DNA of 64,000 bases from Saccharopolyspora indica (GCF_027853965.1 NZ_JAQGLB010000023.1:62001-126000), one strand, 5' to 3'. Positions 34,028 through 43,440 are shown, numbered from the stretch's first letter. Notes: generated by a model not told the origin, from the letters alone. Translations and numbers: made by a program.

Positions 34028-34050
34028 CGGTTCGTCTAGCATCGACTGCG

Positions 34051-34623
34051 ATGCCCACCGATGCAGCCAAACCCTCCCGCCGCGAGCAGATCCTGGCCGC
34101 GGCGGCGGAGAAGTTCGCCCGCGCCGGGTTCCACGGGGTCGGCATCGACGACATCGGCAGCGCCGTCGGCATCTCCGGCCCCGCGCTGTACCGGCACTTC
34201 CGCAGCAAGGACGCGATGCTGGCGGAGCTGCTGACCGGCATCAGTGACCGGCTGCTGCGCGGTGGCCAGGACCGCGTCGGCGAGGCGGCCGACCCGCACG
34301 ACGCGCTGGACCGGCTGGTGCGCTGGCACGTCGAGTTCGCCCTGGGCAACCCGGCGCTGATCACCGTGCACATGCGCGACCTGGACAGCCTCGCCGACGA
34401 CGACCGGCACAAGGTCCGCGAACTGCAGCGCAGCTACGTGGAGGTCTGGGTGGACGTGCTGTGCCAGATCCACCCGGAGCTGCCGCGCCCCACGGCCCGC
34501 GCGGCGGCGCACGCGGTGTTCGGCCTGATCAACTCGACGCCCTACAGCGCGCACCTGGACACCGAGGCGATGTCCCGCCTGCTGCGCGCGATGGCCCTCG
34601 GCGCCATCGACCGGGCCACCTGA
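34051..34623 (+). CDS. TetR regulator of branched-chain acyl-CoA catabolism (BkaR-like)
   Basis: A 190-aa repressor: helix-turn-helix REQILAAAAEKFARAGFHGVGIDDIGSAVGISGPALYRHFRSKDAML (residues 9-55), then a helical ligand domain. Its place, divergent from accD1-accA1-acyl-CoA dehydrogenase, equals mycobacterial Rv2506 (BkaR). It probably binds an acyl-CoA intermediate and releases the 17-bp inverted repeat. Leaderless ATG at 34051; an earlier in-frame ATG overlaps the operator. Confidence 0.9.
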   Translation: MPTDAAKPSRREQILAAAAEKFARAGFHGVGIDDIGSAVGISGPALYRHFRSKDAMLAELLTGISDRLLRGGQDRVGEAADPHDALDRLVRWHVEFALGNPALITVHMRDLDSLADDDRHKVRELQRSYVEVWVDVLCQIHPELPRPTARAAAHAVFGLINSTPYSAHLDTEAMSRLLRAMALGAIDRAT

Positions 34624-34626
34624 GGC

Positions 34627-35997
34627 TCAGGCGCGGTGCTCCTTCCGGAGCAGAGCCGCGATGAGGACAGCACCGACGACCAGGAGCGCAGCGGCCGCGG
34701 TGAGCGCGAGGGAGTAGCCCGAGGCGCCTCGGCCGGTGGCCAGCGGGACCAGCACCGCCAGCCCCACCGCACCGCCGATCTGCTGGCCGCAGTTCAGCAG
34801 CGCCGAACCGAGACCGGCGTCCCGCTCGGTGGTGCCCGATACCGCGGCGACCGCCAACGCGGGATGGCTCAGACCGCACCCGATGCTCGTGATGAGCAGA
34901 CCGGGCAACACCTCGGTCGCGTAGGCGGCACCGGGCGCAACGCCGGAGAGCACGACCAATCCGATCGCGCTGATCAGGAACGACATCGCGAGGGACCGGC
35001 CCACGCCGAACCGGATCACCGACCGGGAGGACAGCCACATCCCGGCGAGGATGCCCGCCCCGTAGGGCAGGTAGGCGAGCCCGGCCGTCAGCGGCCGGTA
35101 ACCGAGCACGGTCTGCAGGTGCAGCATCAGCAGGAAGGCCATCCCGAAGAAGGCCGCGGAGAACAGCAGCGACGCGGAGTTGGCGACGGCGCGGACCCGG
35201 TGGGCCAGGAAGGCCATCGGCACGAGCGGCTCGGCGGTGCGGGACTCGACCACCGCGAACGACACCGCCAGGACCGCGGCCAGCGCGAGGGCACCGGCGG
35301 CGACCACGTCCCAGCCCGACTCAGCGACCCGGAGCAGTCCGAAGACCAGCGACAACAGGGTTCCGGTGCCGAGCACCGCACCCGGTACGTCCAGCCGCCC
35401 GCGCCCCGCCCGGCTCTCCGCGACCAAGCGCGGGAGCAGTGCGAGGGCGGCGACGGCGACCGGCAGGTTGATCAGGAAGATCCAGCGCCACGACGCCAGG
35501 TCGGTCAGCGCGCCGGAGATCACCAGACCCGCCGTGCCGCCCAGCGCGGCGATGCCACCCCAGATGCCGAGCGCTCTGGCGCGTTCGCCGGTGCCGGGGA
35601 ACAGCAGCGCGATCAGCGCCAGTGCGGCGGGTGCGGACATGGCAGCGCCCGCGCCCTGGGCGAACCGCCCGGCCACCAGCTGCCAGGGCTCCTGCGCGAT
35701 GCCGCAGACGAGGCTCGCCGCGCCGAACACCACCACTCCGCTCAGGAAGACCCGGCGGCGGCCGAACCGGTCCGCCGCGCGGCCGAACAGCAGCAGGAGG
35801 CCGCCGAACGAGAGGAAGTAGGCGTTGACGACCCAGGTCAGCCCCGCGGTGCTGAAGCCGAGATCGGCCTGGAGGCTCGGCAGCGCCACGTTCACCACGG
35901 TGTCGTCGAGGACCAGCATGAACTGCACGAAGCACAGGACCACCAGCGCCGGTCCACGACGTCCGGTGACCGCGGCTGTGCGGTGATCAACTGTCAT
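34627..35997 (-). CDS. DHA2 family MFS drug transporter
   Basis: A 456-aa, 14-helix proton-driven efflux permease. LDDTVVNVALPSLQADL is the DHA2 motif in helix 1, RAADRFGRRRVF the loop 2-3 motif, and VAGRFAQGAGAAMSAPAALALI helix 4-5 motif. It is divergent from the AraC gene, which likely regulates it. Convergent with the TetR gene, three bases apart. Confidence 0.92.
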   Translation of the reverse strand: MTVDHRTAAVTGRRGPALVVLCFVQFMLVLDDTVVNVALPSLQADLGFSTAGLTWVVNAYFLSFGGLLLLFGRAADRFGRRRVFLSGVVVFGAASLVCGIAQEPWQLVAGRFAQGAGAAMSAPAALALIALLFPGTGERARALGIWGGIAALGGTAGLVISGALTDLASWRWIFLINLPVAVAALALLPRLVAESRAGRGRLDVPGAVLGTGTLLSLVFGLLRVAESGWDVVAAGALALAAVLAVSFAVVESRTAEPLVPMAFLAHRVRAVANSASLLFSAAFFGMAFLLMLHLQTVLGYRPLTAGLAYLPYGAGILAGMWLSSRSVIRFGVGRSLAMSFLISAIGLVVLSGVAPGAAYATEVLPGLLITSIGCGLSHPALAVAAVSGTTERDAGLGSALLNCGQQIGGAVGLAVLVPLATGRGASGYSLALTAAAALLVVGAVLIAALLRKEHRA

Positions 35998-36080
35998 GGG
36001 GCGACGCTATGCAGCGGCCGATCTGTCCGCGATGCGCAACGAGGCCGAAGGATGTCGCGTTGCGGCCATACCCTTCTGGC

Positions 36081-36836
36081 ATGACCTCGTACGCCGCTCC
36101 GGCCGGGATCGGAGCGATCGTCGTCGGGAACTTCCCGCTGGAGTCCGGGCAGTGGTTCTCCGCGCACAGCCACCCGCAGCACCAGTTGGCGTGGACCCGC
36201 AGCGGCGTGCTCGGCGTCGCCGTGGACGACGTCCACTGGGTCCTGCCGCCCACCCGGGCGCTGTGGCTTCCCGCAGGGGTCGTGCACCGGACCGGCGCGA
36301 CTCGCGACGCGGTGCTCAGCGGCCTCTACTTCGACCCGGACCACCCGGGCAGCCCGGTGTGGACCGAGCCGACTCCCGTCCTCGTCGACGGGCTGCTGGC
36401 CCAGCTCATCGCCCACCTCGGCCGGGACGACCTGGCCGACGACGCGCGCCTGCGGGCCGAAGCGGTCGTGTTCGACCTGCTGCGCCCGCTGCCGGTCACG
36501 CCCATCGACGTGCCGAGCCCGGCCGACGAACGCGTCCGCATCGTGGCCGACGCGCTGCTCGCCGACCCCGCGGACCAGCGGGGCCTGGAGGCGCACGCCC
36601 GAGCCGCCGGGGTGAGCCGCCGCACCCTGACCAGGCTGTTCGTCCGCGACACCGGCATGTCCTTCGACCGCTGGCGGACTCACGCGCGCCTGCGCGCCGC
36701 GCTGGCCCTGCTCGCCGAGGGCCAGCCGGTGTCGCGGGTCGCGCACGCCGTCGGGTACGCGACGCCGAGCGCGTTCCTCGCCGCGTTCAAGCGGACCGTC
36801 GGGACCTCTCCCCGGCGCTACCTGGGCAACGGGTGA
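36081..36836 (+). CDS. AraC family regulator with cupin sensor
   Basis: A 251-aa regulator: N-terminal cupin (FSAHSHPQHQLAWTRSGVLGVAVDDVHWVLPPTRALWLPAGVVHRTGA, with a metal-type His cluster) and C-terminal double helix-turn-helix (LEAHARAAGVSRRTLTRLFVRDTGMSFDRWRTHARLRAALALLAEGQ). The ATG at 36081 follows CATACC at 36067-36072. CGCAACG/CGTTGCG repeats at 36035-36064 between it and the divergent MFS gene may be its site. Confidence 0.9.
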   Translation: MTSYAAPAGIGAIVVGNFPLESGQWFSAHSHPQHQLAWTRSGVLGVAVDDVHWVLPPTRALWLPAGVVHRTGATRDAVLSGLYFDPDHPGSPVWTEPTPVLVDGLLAQLIAHLGRDDLADDARLRAEAVVFDLLRPLPVTPIDVPSPADERVRIVADALLADPADQRGLEAHARAAGVSRRTLTRLFVRDTGMSFDRWRTHARLRAALALLAEGQPVSRVAHAVGYATPSAFLAAFKRTVGTSPRRYLGNG

Positions 36837-36905
36837 TTGCCCGGGTTCGAGGGTGGGTACGGAGAGGGTTACGGCCAGCTCGGAGCCGATCCGCTGGAGG
36901 CGTGG

Positions 36906-38642
36906 ATGGCCAGCACCCGGGTCGAACCCACCCCGATCCCCACGCGGGCCCGGACCACGCGGCGGCCGCGCAAGGGCGAGCACCTCGTGCCGTGGCTGCA
37001 CACCACCGATCCCAAGCAGATCGGGATCCTGTACCTGCTCGCGTCGTTCGCGTTCTTCATCGCGGGCGGGGTGATGGCGCTGCTGATGCGCGGCGAGCTG
37101 GCCGCGCCGGGGATGCAGTTCCTCTCCCAGGAGCAGTACAACCAGCTGTTCACCATGCACGGCACGGTGATGCTGCTGCTGTTCGCCACCCCGGTCATCT
37201 TCGGCTTCGCCAACGTGGTGCTGCCGCTGCAGATCGGGGCGCCGGACGTGGCGTTCCCGCGGCTGAACGCGCTGTCGTTCTGGCTGTTCCTGTTCGGCGG
37301 GCTGATCGTGATCAGCGGGTTCGTGCTGCCCAACGGGGCGGCCGACTTCGGCTGGACGGCCTACGCGCCGCTGTCCGCGTCGTTCACCCCGGGGCCCGGC
37401 GGGGACGTGTGGGCGGCCGGGCTGATCGTCAGCGGGCTCGGCACGATCCTCGGCGCGGTCAACATGATCACCACGCTGGTGTGCCTGCGCTGCCCTGGCA
37501 TGACGATGTGGCGGCTGCCGATCTTCTGCTGGAACGTGCTGGCCACCAGCCTGCTGGTGCTGATGGCGTTCCCGATCCTGGCCGCCGCGCTGTTCGGGCT
37601 GCTGGTCGACCGGCACCTCGGCGGGCACGCGTTCGACCCGGCCAACGGCGGCGCGATCCTCTACCAGCACCTGTTCTGGTTCTTCGGCCACCCGGAGGTC
37701 TACATCGTGGCGCTGCCGTTCTTCGGCATCGTCACCGAGATCCTGCCGGTGTTCAGCCGCAAACCGCTGTTCGGCTACACCGGGCTGGTGCTGGCCACGA
37801 TGACGATCATGGGCCTGTCCATGATCGTGTGGGCGCACCACATGTTCGCCACCGGTGCGGTGCTGCTGCCGTTCTTCTCCTTCGCCACGTTCCTGATCGC
37901 GGTGCCCACCGGCATCAAGTTCTTCAACTGGATCGGCACCATGTGGCGCGGCAGGCTGACCTTCGAGTCGCCGATGCTGTTCTCCATCGGGTTCCTGGTG
38001 ACGTTCCTGCTCGGCGGGCTGACCGGGGTGGTCCTGGCCGCACCGCCGCTGGACTTCCACATCACCGACACCTACTTCGTGGTGGCGCACTTCCACTACG
38101 TGCTGTTCGGCACCATCGTGTTCGCGGTGTTCGCCGGGGTGTACTTCTGGTTCCCGAAGATGACCGGCCGGATGATGGACGACCGGCTGGGCAAGCTGCA
38201 CTTCTGGCTGACCTTCGTCGGGTTCCACCTGACGTTCCTGGTGCAGCACTGGCTGGGCGCCGAGGGCATGCCGCGCCGCTACGCCGACTACCTGACGACC
38301 GACGGGTTCACCGCGCTGAACGTGGTGTCCACCATCGGCGCCTTCGTGCTGGGCGGCTCGATGCTGCCGTTCCTGTACAACGTGTTCAAGAGCTACCGGT
38401 TCGGGACGGTGGCCGGGGTGGACGACCCGTGGGGGCACGGGAACTCGCTGGAGTGGGCGACCTCCTGCCCGCCGCCGCGGCACAACTTCACCTCGTTGCC
38501 GCGGGTGCGCTCGATCCGCCCGGCGTTCGAGCTGCACTACCCGCACATGGCCGAGCGGCTGGAGGCCGAGGCGCACGTCTCGCTGCGGCGCGGGCACCGG
38601 CGAGGCGATGCAGGCTCCGTTTCCGCAGGTCAGTGCCCGTGA
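36906..38642 (+). CDS. ctaD: Cytochrome c oxidase subunit I, aa3 type
   Basis: A 578-aa, 12-helix catalytic subunit of the terminal oxidase. Haem and copper ligands are present: His in FTMHGTVML (haem a), FFGHPEVYIVALP (His-Tyr crosslink and CuB), IVWAHHMFATG (two CuB His) and DTYFVVAHFHYVLFG (haem a3 and a). The start at 36906 fits family N-termini. No other oxidase subunit is near, so it is an extra copy relying on subunits encoded elsewhere. Its TGA stop lies inside a GCTATAGC palindrome. Confidence 0.95.
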   Translation: MASTRVEPTPIPTRARTTRRPRKGEHLVPWLHTTDPKQIGILYLLASFAFFIAGGVMALLMRGELAAPGMQFLSQEQYNQLFTMHGTVMLLLFATPVIFGFANVVLPLQIGAPDVAFPRLNALSFWLFLFGGLIVISGFVLPNGAADFGWTAYAPLSASFTPGPGGDVWAAGLIVSGLGTILGAVNMITTLVCLRCPGMTMWRLPIFCWNVLATSLLVLMAFPILAAALFGLLVDRHLGGHAFDPANGGAILYQHLFWFFGHPEVYIVALPFFGIVTEILPVFSRKPLFGYTGLVLATMTIMGLSMIVWAHHMFATGAVLLPFFSFATFLIAVPTGIKFFNWIGTMWRGRLTFESPMLFSIGFLVTFLLGGLTGVVLAAPPLDFHITDTYFVVAHFHYVLFGTIVFAVFAGVYFWFPKMTGRMMDDRLGKLHFWLTFVGFHLTFLVQHWLGAEGMPRRYADYLTTDGFTALNVVSTIGAFVLGGSMLPFLYNVFKSYRFGTVAGVDDPWGHGNSLEWATSCPPPRHNFTSLPRVRSIRPAFELHYPHMAERLEAEAHVSLRRGHRRGDAGSVSAGQCP

Positions 38643-38681
38643 GTACTTCGGGGTGCTATAGCCCCACAAAGCACTCACGGG
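38636..38681. repeat. GCTATAGC palindrome, copy B
   Basis: A 46-bp imperfect palindrome: outer arms CCCGTGAGT/ACTCACGGG, centre GGGGTGCTATAGCCCC. It begins before and contains the ctaD stop codon, and probably ends the ctaD transcript. Confidence 0.85.
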
Positions 38682-38752
38682 GGCTGAACAGGGGAAACGG
38701 AGCTGCATCGCGCGAGCTCGGCAGCTGCCGGTGCCGGTGGTTAGATGCTCGC

Positions 38753-39211
38753 GTGGCCGCTGACTCCCCGGGGATCGCGTTCCTGCTCAGCCAGCTGGGC
38801 GCGCACGCCGCGACGCAGTTCGGCGCGCGCGTCGAGGAGCTGGGGCTGACACCTCCGCTGGTCGGCGTGCTGCGGATGATCTCGGTCCGGCCGGGCCTCA
38901 GCCAGCAGCAGCTGGCCGGCGAGCTCGGACTGCTGCCGAGCAAGGTGGTGGCCTTCGTCGACGACCTGGAGCGCCGCGGCCTGGTCACCCGCACGCGCGG
39001 CACCCGCGACCGCCGCGTCCAGCACCTGGCCCTGACCGCAGAGGGGACCGAGCTGCTGGGCGAGGCCCTCGAGGTGGCGGCGCGGCACGAGGACGCCTTC
39101 TGCCTGGCCCTGACCCCGGAAGAACGGGCGCAGCTCCAAGCGCTCCTGGAGCACTTGGCCCGCAGCCATGAGCTGACTCCAGGTGCCCACGGTCACCGCC
39201 GGATGCGCTGA
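38753..39211 (+). CDS. MarR family regulator
   Basis: A 152-aa regulator: a winged helix at residues 40-100 (LVGVLRMISVRPGLSQQQLAGELGLLPSKVVAFVDDLERRGLVTRTRGTRDRRVQHLALT) between dimerisation helices. GTG 38753 has TAGATG five bases upstream (38742-38747), a likely leaderless start. No target gene is clear; convergent with a gene remnant. Confidence 0.9.
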   Translation: MAADSPGIAFLLSQLGAHAATQFGARVEELGLTPPLVGVLRMISVRPGLSQQQLAGELGLLPSKVVAFVDDLERRGLVTRTRGTRDRRVQHLALTAEGTELLGEALEVAARHEDAFCLALTPEERAQLQALLEHLARSHELTPGAHGHRRMR

Positions 39212-39217
39212 GGCCGG

Positions 39218-39439
39218 TCAGCTGCCCAGCTGGCCGAGGATCGGTGATCTTCGCGTCGTCGGCCAGCATCATGGCCTTGCTGAGCACCGCGGACAGCACG
39301 CCGTCGCCTTCGAAGGGCAGGTAGCCGACTGCTCCGCCGCCCGGCTTCGGGACGATGCACAGGTACTGGTCGTTCGGTGTCATCAGGATGTTGCCCGACC
39401 CCAGGTGGATCTCGTACGTGCGCGTTCCTGAATCACGTG
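39218..39439 (-). pseudogene. Remnant of a small unknown gene
   Basis: The frame TRTYEIHLGSGNILMTPNDQYLCIVP..GYLPFEGDGVLSAVLSKAMMLADDAKITD reads as a conserved, well-formed protein. After ITD at about 39240 the expected ending ILGQLGS-stop (to 39218) is in another frame, implying a small deletion, and upstream a stop closes the frame without a good start. If ATG 39383 is used, a 132-aa frame reads antisense into the MarR gene. I do not recognise the family. Confidence 0.4.
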
Positions 39440-39449
39440 TCCACTGAGG

Positions 39450-40856
39450 TCATTCCGACTTGACGACCTCCGAGCGGGCCAGCACCTGGCCGTTGGCGTC
39501 GAGCGCTTCGACCGCCGCGTAGTCCTCGGCGGCGGGCAGGTCGGCGGCGGTCTCGAAGCCCGTCTTCGGGACGTCCGCGACCGGTGCGAGCTGGTCCGGC
39601 GCCGGGCCCGCGAGGACGCGCCAGGTGCGGGCCTCGGTGGCTCCGTTCCAGCTCGCGTACACCGTCGGAGTCCCGTCGTCGGCGTTCATCGCCGCCGCCG
39701 GGAGCTCGGTGGGCGTGCCGGTCCAGGGCAGCCGGAAGGCCCGGTAGGACGGCATGTTGTCGCCGAACGAGCCGTGCAGCGCCACCGCGCCGGTCTCGTC
39801 GAACTCGGTGAACTCCGGCTGCGATCCCCAGCCGACGAAGCTGTTGCCGCCCGCCAGCACCTGGTGACCGCCCTGGCTGACGCTCGTGGCGCCGCCGGGG
39901 TGGGTGAACTCGCGCACCACGCGGGCCGTGCGCGCGGTCTGGTCGACGGCGAGGACCAGCGCCCGGGACGCCGGCCCGGGCACGCTGGCCGCGTTGTCGA
40001 ACAGGCTCATGGTGCCGTCCGGGTGCCAGCGCGCGTCGTGCTGCCGCCCGAACACGGCGTCCGGGTCGAGCGCGAAGTCGCTGCGCTTGCCGCCGAGCCG
40101 CCACTGCACCCCGCCGGTGGCGCGGTCCAGCTGGTAGATCGCGTCGGTGTGGCGGGCGGAGATCAGCAGGTTGCCGTTCGCGTCCTCGGTGACCGAGTTG
40201 AGGTGGATGTAGTCGTAGGGCGCCGCGGGGTCCTCCGGGAGCGGGACCGTCGACTCGTCGAGCGCCACGTGGTCCAGGCTGCGCCAGTCGAACAGCACCT
40301 CGCCGGTGGCGATGTCGATCTCCTGGACGACGCCCTCCACGACGGGCCGGTCGAGCTGCACCGTGCGGTAGGCGATCAGCAGCGCGGTGTCGCGCGGCGT
40401 GATGATCATCTCGTGCAGGTCGGCGCGCAGGTCGTTGCCCGCCCGGACGGTGGCGATCTGCTGGTAGGAGCGGTCCAGCAGGACGTACTCGCCCTCGCCG
40501 TAGCCGGGCCGCGGCGCGCCCTGCCACCAGGTCAGCACCGGTTGGCCGCGGTAGGTCTGGGCCTTGAAGTCCATCGTGAACAGCCCGGCGCCGTCGCCGA
40601 CCGGCTGGAACCAGACCGGCTGGCCCGCGTCGTCGACGATCATCGGCCCGCTCTGGGCGGCGGTGCCGTGCGGCGCGAGGAAGATGCTGCCGGGTTCGGT
40701 GCCGTTGGCCGGGGTGTCGATCCGCACCACCGGCGGGCTCAGATCCGGCCTGGTGATGAAGCGGTGCGGCTCCGGGGGCGCGGCCACGCCGGAGGCGGTG
40801 CTCGCCACCAGCAGTGCCAGCGCCGCGAACACGACCGCGACGACCTTCGAGCGCAT
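39450..40856 (-). CDS. Arylsulfotransferase-like exported protein
   Basis: A 468-aa protein with a signal peptide (MRSKVVAVVFAALALLVASTASGVAA) and a beta-propeller of the bacterial ASST (arylsulfotransferase) type: GTAAQSGPMIVDDAGQPVWFQPV, LHEMIITPRDTALLIAYR, DYIHLNSVTEDANGNLLISARHTDAIYQLDRATGGVQWRLGG and FGRQHDARWHPDGTMSLFDNA, with the His in HDAR that would take the sulphate. These enzymes move sulphate between phenols outside the cell. The ATG is preceded by GGAGGGG. Confidence 0.88.
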   Translation of the reverse strand: MRSKVVAVVFAALALLVASTASGVAAPPEPHRFITRPDLSPPVVRIDTPANGTEPGSIFLAPHGTAAQSGPMIVDDAGQPVWFQPVGDGAGLFTMDFKAQTYRGQPVLTWWQGAPRPGYGEGEYVLLDRSYQQIATVRAGNDLRADLHEMIITPRDTALLIAYRTVQLDRPVVEGVVQEIDIATGEVLFDWRSLDHVALDESTVPLPEDPAAPYDYIHLNSVTEDANGNLLISARHTDAIYQLDRATGGVQWRLGGKRSDFALDPDAVFGRQHDARWHPDGTMSLFDNAASVPGPASRALVLAVDQTARTARVVREFTHPGGATSVSQGGHQVLAGGNSFVGWGSQPEFTEFDETGAVALHGSFGDNMPSYRAFRLPWTGTPTELPAAAMNADDGTPTVYASWNGATEARTWRVLAGPAPDQLAPVADVPKTGFETAADLPAAEDYAAVEALDANGQVLARSEVVKSE

Positions 40857-41212
40857 CGGCCCCTCCGTGGAGAACGGGGATGGGTCGCGTCGAGGGCTAT
40901 CACCGGGCAACTCGCGGCAGGTAGTCAGTTGCGAAAAGTTTCCACGTTTTCCCCGTTTGCCAGATCGCACAGCGCGCGCCTCCCGGAAATGTGCGGAACG
41001 CACTGCCGAAAATCCACAGTGGACGGATGGATTCCGAACGTGGCGCGGTTCATAACCGGTTCAGGAACAGCGGGGTACCGGGATACTGTTGAGCACAACT
41101 GGGAACGCCTGCGTGAGCCGTTCCACCTCCCCGCTGGCGACGAGCCGCTCCGGCGTGCGCGCGGCGGGGCGATCGCACACCGTCCGGCACGTTCCGTCTC
41201 AGGGGGATTTCC
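40857..41212. other. Gene-free promoter region
   Basis: A divergent 356-bp gap between the arylsulfotransferase-like gene and an MFS gene. It contains AATCCA/TGGATT around CAGTGGACGGA at about 41009 and a CCGGTTCAGGAACAGCGGGGTACCGG-type dyad near 41060. No gene or terminator is seen; it probably holds the two promoters. Confidence 0.5.
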
Positions 41213-42409
41213 TTGCCCATTGCCCTGTTGGCCCTGGCCATCGCCGCATTCGGGATCGGGACGACCGAGTTCGTGATGATGGGCCTGCTGCCCGAGGTCG
41301 CCACCGACCTGCAGGTGTCCATCCCGGACGCGGGCGGCTACATCTCGCTGTACGCGCTCGGTGTGGTGATCGGCGCTCCGCTGCTGACCATCCTCGGCAT
41401 GCGCGCCCGCCGCAAGGCGATGCTGCTGAGCATGCTGGTGCTGTTCACCGCCGGGAACCTGTTCTCCGCGTTCGCCCCGACGCACGAGCTGCTGCTGACC
41501 GCCCGGTTCGTCGCCGGGCTGCCGCACGGCACGTTCTTCGGCATCGGCGCCGTCGTCGCGGCCGGGCTGGTCGCCGCCGACAAGCGCGGGCAGGCCATCT
41601 CGATGATGTTCATCGGCCTGACGGTGGCCAACATCGTCGGCGTGCCGATCGGCACGCTGCTCGGCCAGGCGTTCGGCTGGCGCTGGGCCTTCGGCCTGGT
41701 CGCGGGGATCGGCGTGATCGCGCTGGCCGCCGTCGCCGCGCTGGTGCCCGCCCAGCCCAAGCCCACCGACGTCAGCCTGCGCGGCGAGCTGCGCGCGTTC
41801 CGCCGCCCGCAGGTGTGGCTGGCCTTCGCCGTGGTGGTCTTCGGCTTCGCCGCGACCTTCTCCTTCTACAGCTACATCAAGCCGGTGCTCACCGACGTGA
41901 CCGGCTACTCGGCGACCGCGGTCACCCCGCTGCTGGCGCTGTTCGGCGTCGGCATGACCGTCGGCACCGCGCTCGGCGGGCGGTTCGCGGACCGCAACCC
42001 GATGCGGACGCTGTACGTCTTCCTCGCCGCGCTCGCCGCGTCCCTCGGCCTGTTCGTGTTCACCGCGCACAGCGCCGTGCTGGCGCCGATCACCGTGTTC
42101 CTGATCGGCGCGACCGGCTTCGCGGCCATCCCGAGCATCCAGGCGCGGATCCTGGACCAGGCGAAGGAAGCACCCGCGCTGGGCTCGGCGAGCATCCAGT
42201 CCACCTTCAACATCGCCAACTCGCTGGGCGCCTACCTCGGCGGCCTGGTCATCGCGGCCGGACTGGGCCTGACCGCGCCGAGCTGGGTCGGCGCCCTGCT
42301 GGCCGTCGTCGGCCTCGGCTTCGCGCTGCTGTCCGGCTGGCTGGACCGCCGCCCGCGGTCCGCCGGGACCGTCGCCGCGCAGCCCGCCGAGGCCGTCGAG
42401 ATCGGCTGA
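41213..42409 (+). CDS. DHA1 family MFS transporter
   Basis: A 398-aa, 12-helix permease of the AraJ/sugar-efflux type (MPIALLALAIAAFGIGTTEFVMMGLLPEVATDL is the family start, with FVMMGLLPEVA the motif). Loop 2-3 is RARRKAM. TTG 41213 is preceded by AGGGGGA, and the family start matches there. It is transcribed towards the aldo/keto reductase. Confidence 0.9.
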   Translation: MPIALLALAIAAFGIGTTEFVMMGLLPEVATDLQVSIPDAGGYISLYALGVVIGAPLLTILGMRARRKAMLLSMLVLFTAGNLFSAFAPTHELLLTARFVAGLPHGTFFGIGAVVAAGLVAADKRGQAISMMFIGLTVANIVGVPIGTLLGQAFGWRWAFGLVAGIGVIALAAVAALVPAQPKPTDVSLRGELRAFRRPQVWLAFAVVVFGFAATFSFYSYIKPVLTDVTGYSATAVTPLLALFGVGMTVGTALGGRFADRNPMRTLYVFLAALAASLGLFVFTAHSAVLAPITVFLIGATGFAAIPSIQARILDQAKEAPALGSASIQSTFNIANSLGAYLGGLVIAAGLGLTAPSWVGALLAVVGLGFALLSGWLDRRPRSAGTVAAQPAEAVEIG

Positions 42410-42428
42410 CCGGGTGCCACACCGGTCA
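42407..42428 (+). terminator. Small hairpin at MFS stop
   Basis: TGACCGG (42407-42413) pairs with CCGGTCA (42422-42428) around 8 nt; the left arm includes the TGA stop codon. Confidence 0.4.
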
Positions 42429-42592
42429 CTCGCGGAACACCTCCTGGGCGATCGCGGGGCAGGTGAAATACGGTGGCCTGCGGTACGGGCCACACCGCGT
42501 GGCGGGAATCCACGATCGACTGAATCGGTTCCACCTGGTGCCGGCCCCTCGCGGCCGGCGACGAACGCGATACGGCGGAGGACATCACCCAC

Positions 42593-43429
42593 ATGACTCA
42601 GGTTCCGAACATCACGCTGAACACCGGCGCAGCGATGCCGCAGCTCGGCTACGGCGTCTTCCAGGTGCCGGCCGACGAGGTCGTCGCACCGGTGAAGTCG
42701 GCGCTGGAGGCCGGTTACCGCAGCATCGACACCGCCGCGGTGTACGGCAACGAGGAGGGCGTGGGCCGGGCGATCGCCGAATCGGGCATCGCGCGCGAGG
42801 ACCTGTTCGTCACCACCAAGCTCTGGAACGACAAGCAGGGCCACGACAGCGCGCTGAAGGCCTTCGACGAGAGCCTGGAGCGGCTCGGCCTGGAGTACGT
42901 CGACCTGTACCTGATCCACTGGCCGGTCGCCGCCGCGGACAAGTACGTCGACACCTGGAAGGCGTTCCAGAAGCTCTACGACGAGGGCCGAGCCAAGGCG
43001 ATCGGCGTGTCGAACTTCCAGGTCCCGCACCTGCGGCGGCTGTTCGACGAGACCGACGTGGTGCCCGCGGTGAACCAGATCGAGCTGCACCCGAACCTGC
43101 CGCAGGCCGAGCTGCGCGCGTTCCACGCCGAGCACGGCATCGCCACCGAGGCGTGGAGCCCGCTGGGCCAGGGCAAGGGCCTGCTCGACGACACGACGCT
43201 GTCCTCGCTGGGCGAGAAGTACGGCAAGAGCCCGGCGCAGATCGTGCTGCGCTGGCACCTGCAGCTGGGCAACGTCGTGATCCCGAAGTCGGTCACCCCG
43301 TCGCGGATCGAGGAGAACATCGAGGTCTTCGACTTCGAGCTGGCCGACGACGACGTCGCGGCGATCACCGCGCTGCGCACCGACGTCCGCGTCGGCCCCG
43401 ACCCGGACACCTTCGCAGCCGGCGCCTGA
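42593..43429 (+). CDS. Aldo/keto reductase (AKR5-like)
   Basis: A 278-aa NADPH-dependent carbonyl reductase with all four catalytic residues: Asp and Tyr in SIDTAAVYGNE, Lys in VTTKLWN, His in DLYLIHWP. The C-terminus IPKSVTPSRIEENIEVFDFEL binds cofactor. Substrate may be 2,5-diketogluconate or general aldehydes. A strong terminator follows. Confidence 0.93.
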   Translation: MTQVPNITLNTGAAMPQLGYGVFQVPADEVVAPVKSALEAGYRSIDTAAVYGNEEGVGRAIAESGIAREDLFVTTKLWNDKQGHDSALKAFDESLERLGLEYVDLYLIHWPVAAADKYVDTWKAFQKLYDEGRAKAIGVSNFQVPHLRRLFDETDVVPAVNQIELHPNLPQAELRAFHAEHGIATEAWSPLGQGKGLLDDTTLSSLGEKYGKSPAQIVLRWHLQLGNVVIPKSVTPSRIEENIEVFDFELADDDVAAITALRTDVRVGPDPDTFAAGA

Positions 43430-43440
43430 CGCACCGGCGC

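Noticed and set aside
35994..39211. Open frames of 904 and 1071 codons across AraC, ctaD and MarR
   Set aside because: They lack domains and pass through several real genes, including the oxidase with all its metal ligands on another frame. Only the last part of the 1071-codon frame, from 38753, is a real (MarR) gene.
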